A stretch of DNA of 64,000 nucleotides from a virus: positions 1-64,000 of the IMG/VR virus record IMGVR_UViG_3300022752_000022; one strand, given 5' to 3'. The notes beneath the pieces were generated by a model that was not told the DNA's origin, ran no database searches, and worked only from the letters and a program-made list of their open reading frames with translations. The position numbers and the translations under genes are program-made. Every line of letters starts with the position of its first letter. Positions within the stretch are counted from its first letter, which is position 1. Below are positions 59,412-64,000 of this stretch, in pieces.

Positions 59412-59430
59412 AAATAAAAAGGAGAATGCG

Positions 59431-60066
59431 ATGACTGACGAAATGAAAGAAAAGTATATTCAAAAATATAAAGAAACATATTCGGTTTCTGAAATTTTAA
59501 GAACATTCAATGATGGAATTGGAAGAAAAAAAATCATAAATCTTTTAAAGGAAGAAGGTATATACGAGGGATTAAATGGACCAAATTATCTGAAAAAGAA
59601 AGTTGAAAATAATGAAAAAATAATGATGAAAAAATATGGTGTTATTAATTGGGGACAAACAAAGGATGGCGGTTACAAAAGCCAAAATAAAATACCATAT
59701 AAAAAAATATCTTATTTAAATGAAGAATATAAAGAATACAAAAATCAAGTTGAAAAAGAAACAAAACTTAATATAAAAAATATTGATTTACCTGAATATT
59801 GTTTTTACACAGGAATACAATTTGCAGATGTTGAGGGTCCCGTTAATCCGAATGATCCAAGAAAGAGAAGTGTTGATCATAAAATTCCAGTAATTATTTG
59901 TTATTTAAATGGCTTTTCTACAAATCAAGCTAGTGATTTAACTAACTTGATTTTCGTTTTGAAATATGTCAATTCAATTAAATCAAACACTGATCACGAG
60001 TCATTTTTGAAAATAACACATAAGATTAGGGAGGTATTTGTAAATGAGGGTTATAAGAGTAAATAA
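59431..60066 (+). CDS. HNH-like endonuclease between split intein halves of the KxDG gene
   Basis: 211 residues, Lys-rich and more AT-rich than neighbours. The N-terminus reads as a helix-turn-helix (KYKETYSVSEILRTFNDGIG then RKKIINLLKEEGIYEG). A MMKKYGVINWGQ segment typical of phage homing-type nucleases follows. The C-terminal catalytic part LPEYCFYTGIQFADVEG, then PRKRSVDHKIPVIICYLNGF and LTNLIFVLKYVNSIKSN, has the D-H and N residues of an HNH/EndoVII-like site (Asp149, His150, Asn172). Same strand as the host gene. Overlaps the C-half by 23 bp. Unrelated in sequence to the uvsX-located endonuclease. Confidence 0.8.
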   Translation: MTDEMKEKYIQKYKETYSVSEILRTFNDGIGRKKIINLLKEEGIYEGLNGPNYLKKKVENNEKIMMKKYGVINWGQTKDGGYKSQNKIPYKKISYLNEEYKEYKNQVEKETKLNIKNIDLPEYCFYTGIQFADVEGPVNPNDPRKRSVDHKIPVIICYLNGFSTNQASDLTNLIFVLKYVNSIKSNTDHESFLKITHKIREVFVNEGYKSK

Positions 60067-61219
60067 ATTAGAAGAAAAATATACTCAGTATGATATTAGT
60101 ACGTCATCTAATAATTTTTATGTGCAAACAAATTCCGGTAGATATGTATTGATTCATAATTCTCCAGCCATTTTTGCTGGTCAAGATCCGTCAGACGGTC
60201 AATTCTTTGTTGCAAAGAAAGGCATCTTCAACAAAAATCCAAAACTCTACAAGACGAATGCTGAGATTGATGCAGACACTTCAGGTGATTTAGCAGACAA
60301 ACTCAAAGCATGTCTTCAATACTTGCCTGAAATTGGCATCAAAGGTGTCATCCAAGGCGACTTAATGTATACTCAAAGTGATCTAAAAAATGTAACAATT
60401 GATGGTGTAAAGTATACAACATTTCATCCAAATACCATTGTTTATGCGGTGCCTTATGATAGTGACATTGGAAGAACAATCCGCAATTCAAAAATGGGCA
60501 TTGTATGGCATACTAGATATGAAGGCGATACATTAGAAAATATGAAAGCAGTCTTCGGAACTGATATACTTGCTGGTATGAAAAAGTCTAGAAATGTCTG
60601 GTTTGACAATGCAGATTATAAAGATGTTTCAGGCAAAGCGTCCATGACAAAAGAGGAGACTGCTGAAGTGACAAAGGTGCTATCACAAGCAGGAAAAGTT
60701 TTCAATGCAATTGATGGCCGATTTTTAGATTCGCTTTCAGATTATCCAGGCTTCGGTGAAGAGTTGAATACAAGAATTAAAGCATTCAATAATTCTAAAA
60801 TTAAACAGCGCCAAAAAATTACAAATGTTCATAGTCATGTAACAGAAATGCTTGACGCACTCTTAGCACATTATCAGAGTGAGTTTGATAGCAAGAAAAA
60901 GCCTGATGCAAAGAAACGTGCTGAAGTCAAAGTCAATGCTATCAAAAGTATGATAAAATCAAAATACAAAGTTCAATTTGAACATATCTTTACGCTAATG
61001 AATTTGTTAGTTGACGCTAAAGATATGCTCAGTAAGAAATTAGATGAAGTAAAGAGTGTAAACACATTTTTATTAACCAAATCTGGATATCAAGTCACTG
61101 GTGTTGAGGGTTATGTCGCAATTGACAAATTGACTGGTGGTGCCGTGAAGATTGTAGATAGACTACAGTTTAGTTATGCTAATTTTTCTCCAGATGTAAT
61201 CAAAGGATGGGAGAGATAG
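60044..61219 (+). CDS. C-half of split intein fused to KxDG nucleotidyltransferase-like C-part
   Basis: ATG 60044 follows GGGAGGTATTTGTAA. Residues 1-39 are the intein C-domain: YDISTSSNNFYVQTNSGRYV (block F) and VLIHN (block G). Ser40 (base 60161) is +1, and SPAIFAGQDPSDGQFFVAKK continues the KWDG motif of the N-part, restoring KWDGSPAIFAG. Later IKGVIQGDLMYTQSDLKNVT could be motif III-like and SKMGIVWHTRYEG motif IV-like. 352 extein residues with helical Lys-rich C-terminal half. The enzyme activity is inferred, the split-intein architecture is seen directly. Confidence 0.9.
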   Translation: MRVIRVNKLEEKYTQYDISTSSNNFYVQTNSGRYVLIHNSPAIFAGQDPSDGQFFVAKKGIFNKNPKLYKTNAEIDADTSGDLADKLKACLQYLPEIGIKGVIQGDLMYTQSDLKNVTIDGVKYTTFHPNTIVYAVPYDSDIGRTIRNSKMGIVWHTRYEGDTLENMKAVFGTDILAGMKKSRNVWFDNADYKDVSGKASMTKEETAEVTKVLSQAGKVFNAIDGRFLDSLSDYPGFGEELNTRIKAFNNSKIKQRQKITNVHSHVTEMLDALLAHYQSEFDSKKKPDAKKRAEVKVNAIKSMIKSKYKVQFEHIFTLMNLLVDAKDMLSKKLDEVKSVNTFLLTKSGYQVTGVEGYVAIDKLTGGAVKIVDRLQFSYANFSPDVIKGWER

Positions 61220-61220
61220 C

Positions 61221-62522
61221 ATGGCACTATTCAATAAGAACACACAGCAATATTTAAATCAATCAAAAACACTTTTTGATGTTGTCATGCTTGCCGATCA
61301 ATACGGCAATCGGATTAGCGCAGCAAATCCGACAGGCGTTGCAACTGATGCGTTTGGTAGAATGAGAGTATCGACACCATTAACGCTTTTTGATTCGTCA
61401 CATCGCTATAAAGACAATGGCCTTTGGGCGACTGCAAATACTGCAAATACAACTTATGCGTTTTCATCAAATGAAGGTTTAATTAATTTAACTTTGACGA
61501 ATGGTGCAGCAAATAATGAAATTATTCGTGAAACGACAAAAGTTATGTCCTATCAACCAGGAAAATCGTTACTGATTTTGAACACTATGGTGATGAATGA
61601 AGCGAAGGAAAATTTAAGGCAGCGTGTTGGATACTTTGGCGCAAACAACGGAATCTTTTTAGAACAATCTGGAAATACAATCAGTTTTGTTGAAAGGTCT
61701 ATTGTAACTGGTTCAGTTGTAGACACATTAGCAATTCAAACAGATTGGAATTATGATAAACTAGATGGCACTGGTCCATCTGGAGTAATTTTAGATTTAG
61801 CAAAAGCGCAAATTTTCTGGACAGATATTGAATGGTTGGGTGTTGGCGATGTTCGTTGTGGTTTTGTTATCAATGGTCAATTTATTCATTGTCATTCATT
61901 TCGCCATGCAAATCAAATAACTTCAACATATATTACGACAGCATCACTACCTTTGCGATATGAAATTAAAAATGTTGGTACAGTTTCTGGCGGTAGCACA
62001 ATGAAACAAATTTGTTCTTCGGTTGTGACTGAGGGTGGGTATGAACTCCGTGGAGCACAGCAAGCAATAGGTACAGCAATTAATGCAGCAAGAACGTTGA
62101 CTACAGCAGGAACTTTTTATCCAATTGTTTCATTAAGATTAAAATCTACAGCATTAGATGCAGTTGTGATTCTTACAGCACTCTCTACGATAGCAGATAC
62201 TTCCAGTAATTTTAATTGGCAAGTTCGTGCAAACTGTACAACAGGTGGAGGAGCATGGGTGAGTGCTGGAACAGATAGTGCTGTTGAATATAACATTACA
62301 GGAACTAGCACATCAGGCGGAAAAACATTAGCATCTGGCTATTTTACTGCAACTCAGAGCACCAGTGTGTCTGTTGATATTCTTAAAGAAGCATTATTCA
62401 AATTTCAACTAGAAAGAAATGGTTTGACTGAAACACCATATGAAATTTCTTTAGTGTTAGCATCAAAAACAGGTAATGAAGGTGTGTATGCTTCCATGGA
62501 CTGGGAAGAAATTTCTAGGTAA
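61221..62522 (+). CDS. Virion structural protein, 433 aa
   Basis: Starts with MALFNKNTQQYLNQSKTLFD and is beta-rich with DAFGRMRVSTPLTLFDSSHR, then YDKLDGTGPSGVILDLAKAQ and FWTDIEWLGVGDVRCGFVIN. This pattern belongs to a large-phage structural protein family (carbohydrate-binding-like beta sandwich) found in aquatic T4-like phages. No enzyme motif. The start overlaps nothing and lies 1 bp after the KxDG gene stop, so both share the late transcript. Confidence 0.75.
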   Translation: MALFNKNTQQYLNQSKTLFDVVMLADQYGNRISAANPTGVATDAFGRMRVSTPLTLFDSSHRYKDNGLWATANTANTTYAFSSNEGLINLTLTNGAANNEIIRETTKVMSYQPGKSLLILNTMVMNEAKENLRQRVGYFGANNGIFLEQSGNTISFVERSIVTGSVVDTLAIQTDWNYDKLDGTGPSGVILDLAKAQIFWTDIEWLGVGDVRCGFVINGQFIHCHSFRHANQITSTYITTASLPLRYEIKNVGTVSGGSTMKQICSSVVTEGGYELRGAQQAIGTAINAARTLTTAGTFYPIVSLRLKSTALDAVVILTALSTIADTSSNFNWQVRANCTTGGGAWVSAGTDSAVEYNITGTSTSGGKTLASGYFTATQSTSVSVDILKEALFKFQLERNGLTETPYEISLVLASKTGNEGVYASMDWEEISR

Positions 62523-62536
62523 TAAGGAGAGATAGT

Positions 62537-63355
62537 ATGGCAGCATCAGAAGGCGTAGATTTAGAATGGGCAATTGTAGAATATTCTAGAATTAGATTAA
62601 ACAAACAAACGAAAACGACTAGAAATTATTCTTCAAAAATTGATACGCAGGCTAAAGAATGCGTAGATCATATATTTAAGAAAATGGGAAAGACGTTTGA
62701 TATATATCACTCAGACGAACAAGTGCCAGGTATAGGTTCAATCTACGCCAAACCTGAGCCTAAGACTGATATTGTAATATTTACTAAATCAAATAAATAT
62801 TTTGTATCAGTTAAAATGGAAGGTGGCATACAACTTGCATCCGGTCAGGGTGCATCAACAGCGGAACTTTTTGAGTCTGCTGCTGAATCATTAAAAAATG
62901 CAAATCAGAGAAAAGTTCTCACTTCTATAGTGAAAGAATTAAAAACTATGCCGACAAGATTACTCTCTACGAGCAATTTTGATAGAATTGTGTCTGAAGG
63001 TAATGAAAAAATCATAAAAGAATTTATAAAGAATGGTAAGATTATCCAAGATAAAAGTTACGAGTATTGGTTAGAAAATAATAAACCGCATCTTCTAGGC
63101 GCACTACTTAAATTTGTTAAAGAAAATGACGAATACTACAGCGCAATCATATACGAAGCGTTGACAGGTGAAAAAACTCTTAAAAGTTTTAAAGGCGCCG
63201 TTGCAAATTCTATTATTTCACCATCTGGATTTTATGAAATTGATGATGCATACGTTAAAAAATTGAAACCTAAGATTAAAATGGATTTACGAGCCAAATC
63301 TAGAGGTGGTATTTCAAGTATCGCATTTAGAATTGAAACCAGAGGAAGCGTTTAG
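62537..63355 (+). CDS. Conserved phage protein with possible PD-(D/E)XK-like core, 272 aa
   Basis: PEPKTDIVIFTKSNKYFVSV then KMEGGIQLASGQGASTAELF: Asp78 and Ser-Val-Lys93 have nuclease-fold spacing, although the usual Glu/Asp before x-Lys is replaced by Ser91, so activity is doubtful. The rest is helical with KEFIKNGKIIQDKSYEYWLE. Ribosome site AATAAGGAGAGATAGT. Conserved in related phages next to the nucleotidyltransferase. Function unknown. Confidence 0.6.
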   Translation: MAASEGVDLEWAIVEYSRIRLNKQTKTTRNYSSKIDTQAKECVDHIFKKMGKTFDIYHSDEQVPGIGSIYAKPEPKTDIVIFTKSNKYFVSVKMEGGIQLASGQGASTAELFESAAESLKNANQRKVLTSIVKELKTMPTRLLSTSNFDRIVSEGNEKIIKEFIKNGKIIQDKSYEYWLENNKPHLLGALLKFVKENDEYYSAIIYEALTGEKTLKSFKGAVANSIISPSGFYEIDDAYVKKLKPKIKMDLRAKSRGGISSIAFRIETRGSV

Positions 63356-63363
63356 TATAAATA
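63356..63363 (+). promoter_or_regulatory. Late promoter before the nucleotidyltransferase gene
   Basis: Perfect TATAAATA beginning directly after the stop of the preceding gene and 58 bp before ATG 63422. Confidence 0.78.
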
Positions 63364-63421
63364 AAACATCAGTTAGGCTAAGGCAAACCTGAACGGATAA
63401 GTCTAAGGAAAACTCCAGAGA

Positions 63422-64000
63422 ATGAAAGATAACGTTATTATATCATTTGGTCGTATGAATCCCATGACAAATGGTCATGAGAAACTTGCAACCAAACTTC
63501 AATCAGTAGCAAAGCAGAAACACGGTGATGCTATGCTCTATCTATCACATTCCACAAATCCAAAGAAAGATCCGCTAGATTTTGACACAAAAGTCAAATT
63601 CGCTAAGAAGGCCTTTGGTCCAATGGTAAAAAACTCACCAGCGAGAACAATTTTAGAAGTTGCAAAAGAATTGACAGGTAAGTATAAGAATCTCATTGTC
63701 GTTGTAGGCAGCGACAGAGTTTCAGAATTTCAATCTTTACTCACAAAATATAACGGTAAAGATTATAAGTTTGAGAACATAGAAGTCGTATCAGCAGGAG
63801 AGCGTGATCCAGATGCAGAAGGTGTTACAGGAATGTCTGGTTCAAAAATGAGAGCGTTCGCTTCCGCTAACGATTTTGAAAAGTTTAAACAAGGTGTACC
63901 GTCCAAACTATCCGACGCTGACGCAAAAGCGTTATTTACAGCAGTGAGAAAAGGTATGAAACTAGACGAACAAGTAGACGAATCAATTGTAAGTTTCGCA
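63422..64000 (+). CDS. Nucleotidyltransferase (cytidylyltransferase fold), partial at window end
   Basis: 193 residues are visible and the frame is open at base 64000. VIISFGRMNPMTNGHEKLAT contains the T-x-G-H nucleotide-binding motif of the NMNAT/CTP-transferase superfamily. LIVVVGSDRVSEFQ and VTGMSGSKMRAF (I/MSxxxxR-type motif) follow at the expected spacing. Such phage enzymes may act in NAD metabolism or nucleotide transfer. The substrate cannot be read. It is the distal gene of the late operon in related phages. Confidence 0.85.
   Translation, partial: MKDNVIISFGRMNPMTNGHEKLATKLQSVAKQKHGDAMLYLSHSTNPKKDPLDFDTKVKFAKKAFGPMVKNSPARTILEVAKELTGKYKNLIVVVGSDRVSEFQSLLTKYNGKDYKFENIEVVSAGERDPDAEGVTGMSGSKMRAFASANDFEKFKQGVPSKLSDADAKALFTAVRKGMKLDEQVDESIVSFA

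Overview
The window is one contiguous, almost entirely plus-strand, tightly packed piece of a T4-like myovirus genome (Caudoviricetes, T4 superfamily). It is AT-rich and carries the structural and replication core genes in the order typical of marine and freshwater T4-like phages. A small heat-shock protein, a peptide deformylase, a CobS/MoxR-type ATPase, a PhoH-less replication core and prohead genes 67-68-21-22-23 fit an 'exo-T4-even' aquatic phage. Several small host-like proteins (DUF3563-like, DUF465-like) point to a proteobacterial host, but the host cannot be fixed from the sequence.

Layout. 1-3.1 kb: the 3' end of a repeat-built tail fibre, three small accessory genes, and a short region of gene remnants that includes the C-terminus of a GH24 lysozyme. 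3.1-12.5 kb: neck (13, 14), tail terminator (15), terminase (16, 17), tail sheath (18), two tandem tail-tube paralogs (19) and portal (20). 12.4-26.6 kb: a 14 kb fibre/adhesin block inserted between portal and prohead genes. It holds a collagen-like fibre, three repeat-built fibres and a 2206-residue adhesin with LamG-like and Calx-beta-like domains. 26.6-31.6 kb: prohead core (67, 68), protease 21, scaffold 22, major capsid 23 and gp3. 31.6-38 kb: recombination and late transcription (uvsY, uvsW, sigma 55, 47, 46), deformylase and dCMP deaminase. 38.4-40.7 kb: a probable DNA-hypermodification set (WQGMPEF-type protein, methyltransferase-like protein, TET-associated-type glycosyltransferase). 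40.7-44.3 kb: a compositionally distinct VWA/metalloprotease plus MoxR/CobS ATPase cassette with its own promoters and terminator. 44.3-53.0 kb: a second glycosyltransferase, DUF3310-like protein, clamp 45, DsbA, clamp loader 44/62, RegA, hsp20, small host-like genes and DNA polymerase 43. 53.0-58.8 kb: membrane protein, uvsX, helicase 41. 58.8-64 kb: a KxDG nucleotidyltransferase-like gene, structural protein and a nucleotidyltransferase cut by the window edge.

Main discovery. Two genes, uvsX (54.2-56.3 kb) and the KxDG gene (58.9-61.2 kb), are 'fractured': each is broken into two separately started ORFs that carry the N-half and C-half of a split intein at the break. Each gap holds a free-standing homing-endonuclease-like gene, on the opposite strand in uvsX and on the same strand, behind its own late promoter, in the second. 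The extein junctions fall in the recombinase L2 loop and directly after the putative catalytic KWDG motif. If the halves splice in trans, both full-length proteins depend on protein trans-splicing.

Regulation. Ten perfect copies of the T4 late-promoter octamer TATAAATA lie just upstream of genes for late or structural functions. Sigma70-like promoters precede uvsY, the VWA gene, the MoxR gene, gene 44 and a small secreted-protein gene, matching the early/late division of the T4 cascade. The phage supplies its own late sigma factor (gp55), clamp (gp45) and RegA repressor. I saw no tRNA gene, integrase or CRISPR array.
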